This document shows, one piece after another, positions 53,016 to 61,048 of a stretch of 64,000 bases of DNA (positions are counted from its first letter, which is position 1; every line of letters begins with the position of its first letter). The stretch comes from Burkholderiaceae bacterium (lineage in GTDB: Bacteria > Pseudomonadota > Gammaproteobacteria > Burkholderiales > Burkholderiaceae_C): contig CAKKRJ010000004.1 of NCBI GenBank assembly GCA_919902775.1, positions 1 to 64,000 of the forward strand. Reading direction: 5' to 3'. Below the pieces are notes generated by a model that saw only the letters and a program-made list of their open reading frames with translations, was not told the DNA's origin and ran no database searches. The position numbers and the translations under genes were made by a program.

Positions 53016-53225
53016 ATGAAATCAAGCCAAGAAATCGACCAGCTGTTCAACCGCATCGCGAACGAACACCTCTACATCGAAACCCTGGAGACCCAGCACA
53101 GAGACCGGCTGGACTTTCACGAGGTGGCGGTATGGGGCATCAAGTGCGCGCTGGCCGCAGCCTACGCAGAAGGTATCGCAGCAGGAAAAAAAGTAAAAGC
53201 AACAAGGAGCAAACAATGCAACTGA
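53016..53225 (+). CDS. DUF6900-like small protein
   Basis: 69 aa. IANEHLYIETLETQHRDRLDFHEVAVWGIKCALAAAYAEGI resembles the DUF6900 small proteins of phages and ICEs. AAGGAGA lies seven bases before ATG 53016; the open frame extends upstream but lacks a good start. Overlaps the next gene by 10 bases. Confidence 0.75.
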   Translation: MKSSQEIDQLFNRIANEHLYIETLETQHRDRLDFHEVAVWGIKCALAAAYAEGIAAGKKVKATRSKQCN

Positions 53226-53683
53226 CTGACACCCAGCGCACGCTACTCGAAGCAGCCGCCAAGCATCCACAAAAGAAACTGGTGGACTTTCCGGACAACC
53301 TCAAAGGAGGAGCTCGCATGAAAGTGATCACCGCCATGATCAACACGCAGTTGATTGAACCCTGCGCCGATGAACCCAACGTGTACATGGCCACGCAAAC
53401 GGGCATGCAAGCAATCGGCATCGCAACACAACCGGCAACACCGATCACAACCCAGGCCACACGTACAACACGTGAGGGCACCAAACAGGCGGTATTGATT
53501 GACCTGCTCAAACGACCCGAGGGCGTCACGCTGCCCCAGATGACTGAGGCCACAGGCTGGCAGGTTCACACCGTACGCGGCGCGATGGCAGGCGCGCTCA
53601 AAAAGAAGCTGGGGCTCGCGATCACATCAGAGAAGCAGACCGGCGCAGACCGCGTCTACCGCATCACCACCACAACCGTTTGA
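53216..53683 (+). CDS. DUF3489-like protein
   Basis: 155 aa. N-terminal helical part (LTDTQRTLLEAAAKHPQKKLVDFP), a Thr/Gln-rich linker (about 64-84) and a C-terminal winged-helix-like domain TKQAVLIDLLKRPEGVTLPQMTEATGWQVHTVRGAMAGALKKKLGL ending in DRVYRI, the DUF3489 signature. Probably DNA-binding; role unknown. AAGGAGC precedes ATG 53216. Confidence 0.8.
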   Translation: MQLTDTQRTLLEAAAKHPQKKLVDFPDNLKGGARMKVITAMINTQLIEPCADEPNVYMATQTGMQAIGIATQPATPITTQATRTTREGTKQAVLIDLLKRPEGVTLPQMTEATGWQVHTVRGAMAGALKKKLGLAITSEKQTGADRVYRITTTTV

Positions 53684-53690
53684 GGACCTC

Positions 53691-54050
53691 ATGAACCCAA
53701 TAACTATCACCATCGAATCCAAGCCTACGACCATCAACTTCGATGGCCGCGAATTGCAGGTTCAAAAGCTCAGCATCCCGCTGCCCTTTGGCAGAAAGCC
53801 ATCAGACATCTCTGAAATCGCCGCTGTCGGTGCCGACGCGGTCTACGTGACCGACATCCGCGAGATGGAGCCTGAAGAGTTCGACGGTTTCACGATGAAC
53901 CTGCACAAGAGTCGCGACTGGCTCAAGGGCAAAGGAGGTTATTACGGTGATGGCAGGCTGTGTGTTGCAGTGCATGCGCCCGGTCGTCCCTACCTGTTCA
54001 TTGATCCGTCTGGCGGAGATAACGTCCGCTATCTGGCGCGTCTTGGCTGA
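53691..54050 (+). CDS. Hypothetical phage/ICE small protein
   Basis: 119 aa, not recognised as a named family. The C-terminus LCVAVHAPGRPYLFIDPSGGDNVRYLARLG is beta-rich and recalls small proteins carried with DUF6900/DUF3489 genes. GAGGA precedes the ATG, 7 bases after the upstream stop, so the three genes form one operon. Confidence 0.7.
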   Translation: MNPITITIESKPTTINFDGRELQVQKLSIPLPFGRKPSDISEIAAVGADAVYVTDIREMEPEEFDGFTMNLHKSRDWLKGKGGYYGDGRLCVAVHAPGRPYLFIDPSGGDNVRYLARLG

Positions 54051-54148
54051 TCAGTCTCAGATAAGCAACTGATCAAAAAGATTTGATGAATCGCTTTACT
54101 TCGTCCCCAAGTGAAGCGTTCATAGAGGCATCGCAACAAGGAAAACCC

Positions 54149-54802
54149 ATGCACATCATCACCACACCGACAACGCAAAACGAGGCCTGGGGCTTTTGGG
54201 GAACGATGGGTGATCACGCGTGCGTAGCTTGGCCCGTCGCCATGCAACAAATCGCCGAGGTCACAGGCGAACCTCTTGAATCGGTCCGGGCATTCCTGGA
54301 CAGCAAGCAAGGCAGGCACTTCGCCGATTCGGTCCGAGATGGACAGGCCGGTGGACTTTCGATCAACGCTGCTGTCGCCCAAGCCATCGCCAAATGGATG
54401 GATTGGAAGATTGGCCGACTCACGGCGCGGGAAACTGGCATCCCACGAGGCCTGGTGGCCTCGACATCCATGGGCGTGGCTTGCATCCGCCCAAGGGGCG
54501 ATGGGTATCGCGCTGGAGGGATCTTCATACCTGCCCTCCAAACGAAATATTCCGATGCGCCGCTGGGAAGTCAAAAGCGGACTTGTCCGGTTTTGACAAT
54601 GTGGCCGACACTTTTGCCGCACTCAAACATCTATGACTCTTATCTGCATACGCGTATACGCGTAAAGAACAAATGTTCAATAGAGTCAGTTGTGTCAGAG
54701 AACTGGCAATCAGCTCGGGTTTTGAAATCTTTTTCATTGGGTTTGTCTCTCAATCGTCGTTGTAGGGATAGGCACGTGAAGGCAGCGAGGTGGGCTGTTT
54801 GA
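54149..54802 (+). CDS. Hypothetical protein, probably with a divergent or extended C-terminus
   Basis: 217 aa in the open frame, starting at MHIITTPTTQNEAWGFWGTMG behind AAGGAA. The first 105 residues (to about TARETGIPRGL) look coherent and like small phage/ICE proteins; beyond that the sequence becomes low-quality, passes a palindrome and overlaps the 3' end of the primase gene on the other strand by 53 bases. A frameshift or truncation near 54455 is suspected, so the functional part may end early. Confidence 0.5.
   Translation: MHIITTPTTQNEAWGFWGTMGDHACVAWPVAMQQIAEVTGEPLESVRAFLDSKQGRHFADSVRDGQAGGLSINAAVAQAIAKWMDWKIGRLTARETGIPRGLVASTSMGVACIRPRGDGYRAGGIFIPALQTKYSDAPLGSQKRTCPVLTMWPTLLPHSNIYDSYLHTRIRVKNKCSIESVVSENWQSARVLKSFSLGLSLNRRCRDRHVKAARWAV
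54649..54664. promoter_or_regulatory. Perfect 16-base palindrome TACGCGTATACGCGTA
   Basis: Self-complementary over all 16 bases, in the converging region between the plus-strand early genes and the primase 3' end. The symmetry is that of a dimeric repressor operator, although no repressor gene is seen nearby; it could also be chance in a CG-rich stretch. Confidence 0.5.
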
Positions 54803-57068
54803 GGTCAAGGCCCACGTAGCCGCGCACGCCCATTGAGTTGCGCCACTTCTCAAGGCGCCTGGTGAGCAAGGCATCCGAGAACCTGCGCTGTGTGCCCACG
54901 TACTCGCCACTGAGCTCGGCCCACTGCTTCCAGTCGTTAAAAAGCGTGGCCGTGAGTGCCTTGTGGCCGGGCCCTTGGTTGCAGCGCTCAGCGATCCACC
55001 GGCCCATGGCGTCCTCGGCTTCGAAGTACTCCTCGGTGGCCTCGGCCACGCTTTGGGGCTGCTTGAGTCCCAGCTTCTTCCACTGCAAGCAGCCCTCCAG
55101 CGCCCAAGCCAAGATGCCGTCACGCTCGGCCAGAAGCTTCTCGGTCAGGAGCGGATCACGCTTTTCTGGAGGGACCGTGATCGTGAAGGGGATCAGGTGC
55201 ATGCGGCGGCGCATGGCCTCATCGATGTTGCGGATCGCAGGCTTGTGGTTACCGGCAATCAAGAGCTTGAACTGCGGCCTGTAGGTGAAGAAGTCCTGGT
55301 GCATCAAGCGGGCCGTGATGTCGTCACCACCTGTGATCGCCTTGATCTTGGACTCGTTCCAGCGCCTGCCCTGCTCGGTTTCTGTCGCCGAAACGAAGCG
55401 AGCACCGCGAAGACCGGCCAGATCGGTGGGGTGACGATCGGTGCGCGACTCCATGAAGGTGTCCATCGGCGCATTGGCCGCGTAGTCGCCCAGCACCGTG
55501 GAGATCACGTTCACGAACACCGACTTGCCGTTCGCCCCCGTGCCATAGAGGAAAAACAGGGCGTGGGTGCTCAAGTCACCCGTCAGGCAATAGCCCACCA
55601 CGCGTTGCAGGTAGTCCTGCAGTTCTTGATCGCTCCCTGTGACGTTGACCAGGAAATTGCGCCAGACCGGGCATTCGCCTTGCGGCGTAGCCGTGGTCAC
55701 CTTGGTCATGCGACGATCGCGGTCGTGCGGTCCACGCGCACCGGTTCGCAGGTCCACGATGCCGCCGGGCGTGTTGAGCAGCCAGGCATTGGCATCCCAC
55801 TCTTCAACGGTGGCGCTTTGTCGGGGGTCCGATCGCACAAGACGCTCAACGGCCGAGATGGTGGCTGCACTGGCCATGCGGGCTTTCATGCGCGGTGTCT
55901 CAGCGAACATGGCGGCGCTGCGGCACACCGTGCGGCTCAGGTGCATGATGTGCAGCTGCTTGTCCACGTTCCAGCGCACGCCATTCCAGACCAACCATTT
56001 GGACCACGGGGCGCAGTAACGCCAGTCTTCGGCGAACTGGTGCGAGAACGCCAGAGCCAGCCCATCCTCTGTGGAATAGTCGATGCCCTCAATCGGCATG
56101 GCGATGTCGTTCGCGCCGAATTCACGCGTGATCGGCATACGCTCGCCCACGGCCAGAAACCCGGCAATGTCAAAGCCATCGATCAGAGCATCGGCCACAT
56201 CCCAGCCTTCGGGCTTTTCTGCGGGAGGCTGCAAGATGGCGCACGACTTGGCCCCTGCCTGCAAAATGGCCTGCGAGGCGCGGTCCGCGTACAGCCAACC
56301 GGGCTTGTCCCGATCGGGCCAGATGAGGACGTGCTTGCCCGACAGTGGCGACCAATCGGTTTTCTCGGCAGGTGCGTTGGCACCGTGCATGGCCGTGGTG
56401 GCGCACACGCCGAACTCGAGCAGGGCCTGTGCGCACTTTTCTCCTTCGACCAGAACCACCTGATCGGCCTTGAGCATGCCGGGCTGGTTGTACAGCGGAC
56501 GGGGCTCGGGCGGCATCATCTTGCGGCGACGCACATCCCAGGGCCTGAACTCCTTGCGTCCAGGCTCAGGGTCGTGCCGGTACACCACCGCGATGAGCTT
56601 GCCGCTGGCATCCTGGTAGTCCCACTTGGCTGTTGGGGGCCCCAGCTCATCGACCACTGGTGCCTTGGCCTTGCTTGCTGCCACGGCGCTGGGCGGCATG
56701 GTCGAGACACGGCCGAGCCATTCCCGGGCTTTCTCCAGCACCTGTGGGAATTGGGTCTGAACATTGAGGCTGTAGTAGCGGGCGATCAGATCGAAGATGT
56801 CTCCGCCCTCGCCTGTGGCCCGATCTGTCCACAGCCCGGCCTTGGGGCCAGAGAGCAATAACTCCAGGCTGTCGCCCGGACCACCCATCACATCGCCCAC
56901 CAGGTATTTGTTCTGGCGGCGCTTGCCCGAAGGCCAAATATCCACAGCCAGGAGGGCCAGCTGGTCATTGAGGGCTGTTCGGATTTCGGATTTTTCACGA
57001 TTGGCATCGGTGCCATCCCCCGCTGCTTTGCGCGTGATCGATGTGGGGGCATCGTTGAAATCAAGCAT
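54750..57068 (-). CDS. Phage primase-helicase (TOPRIM + D5/SF3)
   Basis: About 772 aa. A TOPRIM-like domain has VVLVEGEKCAQALLEFG and LIWPDRDKPG (about residues 215-260). The helicase part has GYCLTGDLSTHALFFLYGTGANGKSVFVNVI (Walker A GTGANGKS), TDLAGLRGARFVSATETEQG and ITGGDDITARLMHQDFFTYRPQFKLLIAGNHKP, the D5/P4-alpha C-terminal core. Starts replication. ATG 57068 has GGGAGGTG upstream; an earlier ATG at 57149 lies in the upstream gene. Overlaps that gene by 8 bases. Confidence 0.9.
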   Translation of the reverse strand: MLDFNDAPTSITRKAAGDGTDANREKSEIRTALNDQLALLAVDIWPSGKRRQNKYLVGDVMGGPGDSLELLLSGPKAGLWTDRATGEGGDIFDLIARYYSLNVQTQFPQVLEKAREWLGRVSTMPPSAVAASKAKAPVVDELGPPTAKWDYQDASGKLIAVVYRHDPEPGRKEFRPWDVRRRKMMPPEPRPLYNQPGMLKADQVVLVEGEKCAQALLEFGVCATTAMHGANAPAEKTDWSPLSGKHVLIWPDRDKPGWLYADRASQAILQAGAKSCAILQPPAEKPEGWDVADALIDGFDIAGFLAVGERMPITREFGANDIAMPIEGIDYSTEDGLALAFSHQFAEDWRYCAPWSKWLVWNGVRWNVDKQLHIMHLSRTVCRSAAMFAETPRMKARMASAATISAVERLVRSDPRQSATVEEWDANAWLLNTPGGIVDLRTGARGPHDRDRRMTKVTTATPQGECPVWRNFLVNVTGSDQELQDYLQRVVGYCLTGDLSTHALFFLYGTGANGKSVFVNVISTVLGDYAANAPMDTFMESRTDRHPTDLAGLRGARFVSATETEQGRRWNESKIKAITGGDDITARLMHQDFFTYRPQFKLLIAGNHKPAIRNIDEAMRRRMHLIPFTITVPPEKRDPLLTEKLLAERDGILAWALEGCLQWKKLGLKQPQSVAEATEEYFEAEDAMGRWIAERCNQGPGHKALTATLFNDWKQWAELSGEYVGTQRRFSDALLTRRLEKWRNSMGVRGYVGLDLKQPTSLPSRAYPYNDD

Positions 57069-57351
57069 GCGCACCTCCCTCTTTGAGAGCTGCGTCTTGT
57101 TCCTCAAGCAGCTTATGGGCATAGGCAATCTGCCACTGGTGCAGTTCACCCAATCTGAAGCGGACCAGTCGATTGACGCAGTAAAACGGCAACCCCAGGG
57201 CTTTGCGCTTTGCAGTTTTGGTGAAGTAGTACAGCGGCAGGTTCAGTGCCTTGGATGCTCGTTTGGCTGTGAGCAGCGGCTCATCGCTGAAGTCGTTATC
57301 GCCTGCTGCTTGCAGGCTCAATGGCGAAGCCAAAGATACAGGTTCATTCAT
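57061..57351 (-). CDS. Small HTH protein, excisionase-like
   Basis: 96 aa. LLTAKRASKALNLPLYYFTKTAKRKALGLPFYCVNRLVRFRLGELHQW looks like a winged helix-turn-helix of the excisionase/AlpA type, followed by a helical acidic tail. ATG 57351 (MNEPVSL) sits after a hairpin-rich spacer; a longer frame begins at 57390. Might regulate replication genes or act as a recombination directionality factor. Confidence 0.6.
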   Translation of the reverse strand: MNEPVSLASPLSLQAAGDNDFSDEPLLTAKRASKALNLPLYYFTKTAKRKALGLPFYCVNRLVRFRLGELHQWQIAYAHKLLEEQDAALKEGGAHA

Positions 57352-57410
57352 GAAATAGTCTCCCCTGCAGGTGATCTGGTACACCCGCATCGGTTGGTAG
57401 AAGTTGGAAT

Positions 57411-57477
57411 CCGCAGGACGCTGCGTCCTGCGGTGGAATCAGGTCAATCGACCCATAGTTGCCTCTATGGCGATTGA
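57411..57477. repeat. Two adjacent inverted repeats between early genes
   Basis: CCGCAGGACGC-T-GCGTCCTGCGG (57411-57433) is a perfect 11-base inverted repeat with a one-base centre, and CAATCGACCCATAG ... CTATGGCGATTG (about 57444-57475) forms an imperfect 12-base stem with a 6-base loop. Neither has a U-tract on either strand, so they are not intrinsic terminators; protein-binding or mRNA-structure roles are possible. Confidence 0.75.
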
Positions 57478-57887
57478 TCAAGTTGCATGCGAACAGGTGG
57501 GTACTTGCTGCGCTCGTGTTCTTGCACCATGGCCTCGACATAGGTCGTGACCACGGCATTGATCAACGCAAGGGCCTCTTGCTGGGTGTAGCTCGACAGT
57601 GGTCGGTCCATACCGATCTCACCGGCAGCCTCACCCAACGGCTTGAGGCACTGCTGCATGGCAGCCAGTTCGGCGTCCGTCGGATCAATCACGCCAGCTC
57701 CCGTCGGCAAAGTGCCCTCGCGCTCGAGTTCCCGCACACCGGCCGCGTACAGTCGGTGGAAACAGGCTTGGCAGCGCAGTGAGCAAAAGATCCAGTCGAT
57801 GGGGTACCGCTTGAGGTGCCCCACCTTGAAGCGAAGATCCACATGACCGAAGCCTTTGGCTTGACGGGAACACACCCAGCATTTCAT
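57465..57887 (-). CDS. DUF6511-like zinc-ribbon protein
   Basis: 140 aa. MKCWVCSRQAKGFGHVD and PIDWIFCSLRCQACFHRLY supply a C-x2-C / C-x3-C-x2-C zinc-ribbon pattern typical of DUF6511; the rest is helical. Function unknown; probably nucleic-acid binding. 12 bases after the preceding gene. Confidence 0.75.
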   Translation of the reverse strand: MKCWVCSRQAKGFGHVDLRFKVGHLKRYPIDWIFCSLRCQACFHRLYAAGVRELEREGTLPTGAGVIDPTDAELAAMQQCLKPLGEAAGEIGMDRPLSSYTQQEALALINAVVTTYVEAMVQEHERSKYPPVRMQLDQSP

Positions 57888-57899
57888 GCAAAGCCGCCA

Positions 57900-58616
57900 T
57901 CACTGCGCCCATGCAGGCCGACCCTGCGCATTGCCAGGACGAGGGGTGTAGCTGCCCCCGGACTGTGGGGCTGGTGCGGCTGATGCGGGAGAGGCCATTG
58001 CCGGGGCCCCACCGGAGCCTCCACCCGTGCCACCGTCGCGTTGCAACTTGGCCCGCATCAGCTCTGCGTATTCCTTGTGATCGGGCTCGATCACCAACCG
58101 GATGATGTTGCGGTACTCGCCCTGGCCATCTTTTTCAATGCCGATCCGGGCTGCGAATTCGGCACCATCGAGGTCACCGAAGCTGCGGATCTGGCGGGCA
58201 CGCTGCGCCTCTGGGGAGCCATCATCGGGGTGGATGTTGCGCGAACTGTTGAGCACGGCCTTGATGAAGCTGCGCCCCATCTGCGCCCAGATAGGCCCTT
58301 TGTTGGAGTGCAGACCAACATTGCTCCAGATCTTGCGTTTGGCAAACGACCCGGTGAGAAGCACGAACTCGCAGGACAGGAACACCGCGCCGGTTTCATC
58401 CGATGCCGTGGCATAGCCGCCCGTCCAGCCCTTGCTCGCGTCGTCATAGCCACCAGGTTTGATGGCCATGCGCACCAGTGCTTGGGTGCCCTTAGGAATC
58501 AGGTTGAACTCGCCTTGCTGTGCATCGGCGTCATTGAAATCACACCAAGCACCTGGGGCGCCGTGGGTGGAGGATTGGCCATAGGTTGCGGCCTGGTTGT
58601 AGGTGTCGTTGTTCAT
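57900..58616 (-). CDS. Phage early protein, possible ssDNA-binding protein
   Basis: 238 aa. CDFNDADAQQGEFNLIPKGTQALVRMAIKPGGYDD and VFLSCEFVLLTGSFAKRKIWSNVGLHS resemble DUF669-like phage proteins, and the Gly/Pro/Ala-rich tail (GGTGGGSGGAPAMASPASAAPAPQSGG, read in parts) is like the disordered C-terminus of SSB-type proteins. ATG 58616 follows AGGAAAACC. Assignment is tentative. Confidence 0.6.
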   Translation of the reverse strand: MNNDTYNQAATYGQSSTHGAPGAWCDFNDADAQQGEFNLIPKGTQALVRMAIKPGGYDDASKGWTGGYATASDETGAVFLSCEFVLLTGSFAKRKIWSNVGLHSNKGPIWAQMGRSFIKAVLNSSRNIHPDDGSPEAQRARQIRSFGDLDGAEFAARIGIEKDGQGEYRNIIRLVIEPDHKEYAELMRAKLQRDGGTGGGSGGAPAMASPASAAPAPQSGGSYTPRPGNAQGRPAWAQ

Positions 58617-58673
58617 TGAAGGTTTTCCTGTTGTGTGGGGGTTGTGTTCTGGTTTGTCCAAGTGGCAGTCCGC

Positions 58674-59159
58674 TCAAAGCTGGACTTCGCCGACCCAGCG
58701 GATCTGGAAGGTGGGTTCGGTGATCAGTTCTTTGCGGGCTGGCTGGAAGGCCGCTCGCAACAGTGGGTGCCAGCGGGCGTAGTCCTGCTCGGCCACCGAG
58801 AACTGGACTTGCATGAAGTCCTGCACCCGATCCCCGGCCACCACCATTCGCTCAGCGATCTGAGACAGGTGCTGCTGGTCCCAGACGATTTCTTTGGGCT
58901 GCGAGACATCGATCTGCAGGTCACCGTCGTCGATGCGGAACCTGGCTGCTTCCTCCTGGCCCAGGCTTTCGGCATGGCGGATCTGATCGGCGTAGCGGAT
59001 TTCCATGGCCCGGTTGATCCGGCCACGCATCTCCACCGTCCAGTCATTAAGCTGCTGCACCGCATTGCTGAAATGGGCCAACTGGTCTTTGGGCAGACGG
59101 CTGATCTGGCTCACGGAGAGGTCTGGCAGCGCAGCTTGCTGCAATTGCAGGTGGTTCAT
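58674..59159 (-). CDS. Hypothetical phage early protein
   Basis: 161 aa, not recognised. Largely helical and acidic in the first two thirds. Starts with MNHLQLQQAALPDLSVSQISRL in an ATGA overlap with the HTH gene, so it belongs to the early operon. Confidence 0.65.
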   Translation of the reverse strand: MNHLQLQQAALPDLSVSQISRLPKDQLAHFSNAVQQLNDWTVEMRGRINRAMEIRYADQIRHAESLGQEEAARFRIDDGDLQIDVSQPKEIVWDQQHLSQIAERMVVAGDRVQDFMQVQFSVAEQDYARWHPLLRAAFQPARKELITEPTFQIRWVGEVQL

Positions 59160-59440
59160 GCCGCACCTGCCTTCCCGGGGATACGCTTGGAGGTCGAGAC
59201 ATGCTGGACGCAGTTCTCGAAAGCGATCACGGCGTTCAGGGGGTAGCTCACCCGTTTGCCCAGCTTGAGATAGGTCGGCCCTGTGCCAGTCATACGCCAG
59301 CGCTGCAGGGTTTTAGGGCTCATGGCCCAGCGCGAGGCCAAGTCAGCCTCGGTCAGCACCAACTGCTTGGGCATGGTGGATTCAGGGGAAGTGGCGCTCA
59401 GGAAGACTGGCGCCTCGAGTGCTGGTGTTGCTAGCAGCAT
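59156..59440 (-). CDS. AlpA/HTH_17-like DNA-binding protein
   Basis: 94 aa. The HTH is LTEADLASRWAMSPKTLQRWRMTGTGPTYLKLGKRVSYPLNAVIAF (about residues 29-74), the form seen in phage excisionases and AlpA activators. AAGGAG precedes ATG 59440. First gene of the early minus-strand operon; would bind the adjacent repeat-rich control region. It may act as an excisionase even though no integrase is visible. Confidence 0.75.
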   Translation of the reverse strand: MLLATPALEAPVFLSATSPESTMPKQLVLTEADLASRWAMSPKTLQRWRMTGTGPTYLKLGKRVSYPLNAVIAFENCVQHVSTSKRIPGKAGAA

Positions 59441-59779
59441 TGGTAACTCCTTTCGAAGAGTTGGGGGACAACGCTGCTATTTCAGGAAATCAATAAAGAA
59501 CTGATAAGGAACTGAATAAAGAACTTTGGCGATATCTCCAGTTCTTTAATCCCCCAGTTTTTAATCCTGTGTGGCAGTGTTCAGTCTTGCGCCGCATACG
59601 ATTCGAGGGCCCTCATGAGAGGCCCTTGCCAAATGCACCGTAAACGCCTGGACCTGGCGAAATCAGCTGTGCCCACTGCAAAGATCTCCAAATAAAAAGC
59701 GCTTGATCAGAAAAATATCTTTGATTTTTGCTCGATTCATGCATAATGAGACTTTATTTATTGACTCTTGAGTGAAAAA
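59441..59779. promoter_or_regulatory. Intergenic control region with helically phased repeats
   Basis: This is the only gap over 300 bases. AATAAAGAACT occurs at 59492-59502 and 59515-59525, a variant ATAAGGAACT lies between them (59504-59513) and an inverted copy (AGTTCTTTAAT) is at 59540-59550. The 11-12-base spacing matches one helix turn, like operators or iterons. Near 59710-59745 TTTGAT and CATAAT (16 apart) form a weak plus-strand promoter for rloA. The rest shows nothing I can name. Confidence 0.6.
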
Positions 59780-61048
59780 ATGCTGATCGAGTTTCGGGTC
59801 AAGAACTTCCGCAGTCTGCGTGATGAGCAGGTGCTAAGTCTTGTTGCGTCTAAGGACAAGACCCTGCAAGACACCCACACCCAAGCAACTGGCATCAGCG
59901 CAGCACCGGCTCTGCTGCGGAGTGCTGTGGTCTACGGTGCCAACGCGAGCGGGAAATCCAATCTCATCAAAGCACTGCAATACATGCGAGGGGTGGTGAC
60001 AGAGTCGGCGACAGCGATCCAGCCCGGTCAGACCTTTGCCGTTCAGCCATTTAGACTTGATGCTGACTCGGCCAGCAAGCCCAGTGAATTCGAAATCACA
60101 TTCCTGCTTGACGGTGTGCGCTATCAATACGGATTTGCCATGACGGCTCAGCGCATCATCAGCGAACACCTGTTGGTTTACAGGGCTTTCAAGCCTCAAC
60201 GCTGGTTTGAACGCCGCTATGACATCGAAGCTGGCAAGGACGTTTATGACTTCGGTCCAGGCCTCAAGGGCTCCAAGAACCTATGGGAAGGTGCTACGCG
60301 GCCGAACTCACTGTTCCTGTCGATGGCCGTTCAACTAAACAGCGAGGCATTACGCCCAGTATTCGATTGGTTTGTGAATCGGCTGGTCATCTTCAACGAA
60401 CAAAACCAGCTCAATCCACAAATCTCAATCCAGATGCTCAAGCAGGCCGATGGGCGCAAAGAGATATGTAACTTCCTTTCTTCCGCCGACATCAGCATCG
60501 CTGACATCGATGTGGAAACTCGCAAGGTGCCGGGACAAGCGGTCCACTTCGATTTGGTGGCTGGAAAAACCGAAGTGCGCACAGAAGAAATGGAGGAGCA
60601 CAAGCTACGCTTCCATCACATCACCGAACAAGGCAAAGCCGTGTTTGATTTGATGGATGAATCCAACGGTACGCGCAATTTGTTATTCCTTGCAGGCCCC
60701 GTGTTGGACATCCTTAGAAAAGGACTGACACTGGTCATCGACGAACTCGATACCAGCCTGCACACTTTGCTGGTTCGCGAAATGGTGCGACTGTTTCACA
60801 GCCCGGAAATTAACACCGGTGGCGCACAGCTGATCTTTACAACTCACGACACCTCATTGCTGGATGCGCCTGATCTGTTCCGGCGTGATCAGGTATGGTT
60901 CGTAGAGAAAGACCGCGATCAAACTTCGACATTGGTTGGTTTGTCCGAATTTAGCCCGCGTAAAAACGAAGCGCTGGAGCGTGGCTACCTCATGGGGAGA
61001 TACGGAGGAGTGCCATTTCTCAGTCATACCCTCGGGCTGAAACTCTGA
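59780..61048 (+). CDS. rloA: RloA-like AAA ATPase
   Basis: 422 aa from ATG 59780 (MLIEFRVKNFRSLRDEQVLS), the standard RloA/AAA15 start; a TTG four codons upstream is unlikely. Walker A is VYGANASGKSNLIKAL (about residues 51-66) and Walker B-like TLVIDELDTSLHTLLV (about 318-333), an ABC/SMC-like ATPase with NGTRNLLFLAGPVLDIL as the signature region. With RloB it forms a pair known next to type I restriction systems and in defence islands; it probably senses or acts on foreign DNA. It overlaps rloB by one base. Confidence 0.88.
   Translation: MLIEFRVKNFRSLRDEQVLSLVASKDKTLQDTHTQATGISAAPALLRSAVVYGANASGKSNLIKALQYMRGVVTESATAIQPGQTFAVQPFRLDADSASKPSEFEITFLLDGVRYQYGFAMTAQRIISEHLLVYRAFKPQRWFERRYDIEAGKDVYDFGPGLKGSKNLWEGATRPNSLFLSMAVQLNSEALRPVFDWFVNRLVIFNEQNQLNPQISIQMLKQADGRKEICNFLSSADISIADIDVETRKVPGQAVHFDLVAGKTEVRTEEMEEHKLRFHHITEQGKAVFDLMDESNGTRNLLFLAGPVLDILRKGLTLVIDELDTSLHTLLVREMVRLFHSPEINTGGAQLIFTTHDTSLLDAPDLFRRDQVWFVEKDRDQTSTLVGLSEFSPRKNEALERGYLMGRYGGVPFLSHTLGLKL

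Noticed and set aside
54963-56861. 632-residue plus-strand open frame opposite the primase
   Set aside because: Antisense shadow of the primase-helicase; low-complexity Gly/His/Leu/Val sequence and no start signal.
59768-59779. TTG start for RloA four codons upstream
   Set aside because: MLIEFRVKNFRS is the usual family start, at ATG 59780.
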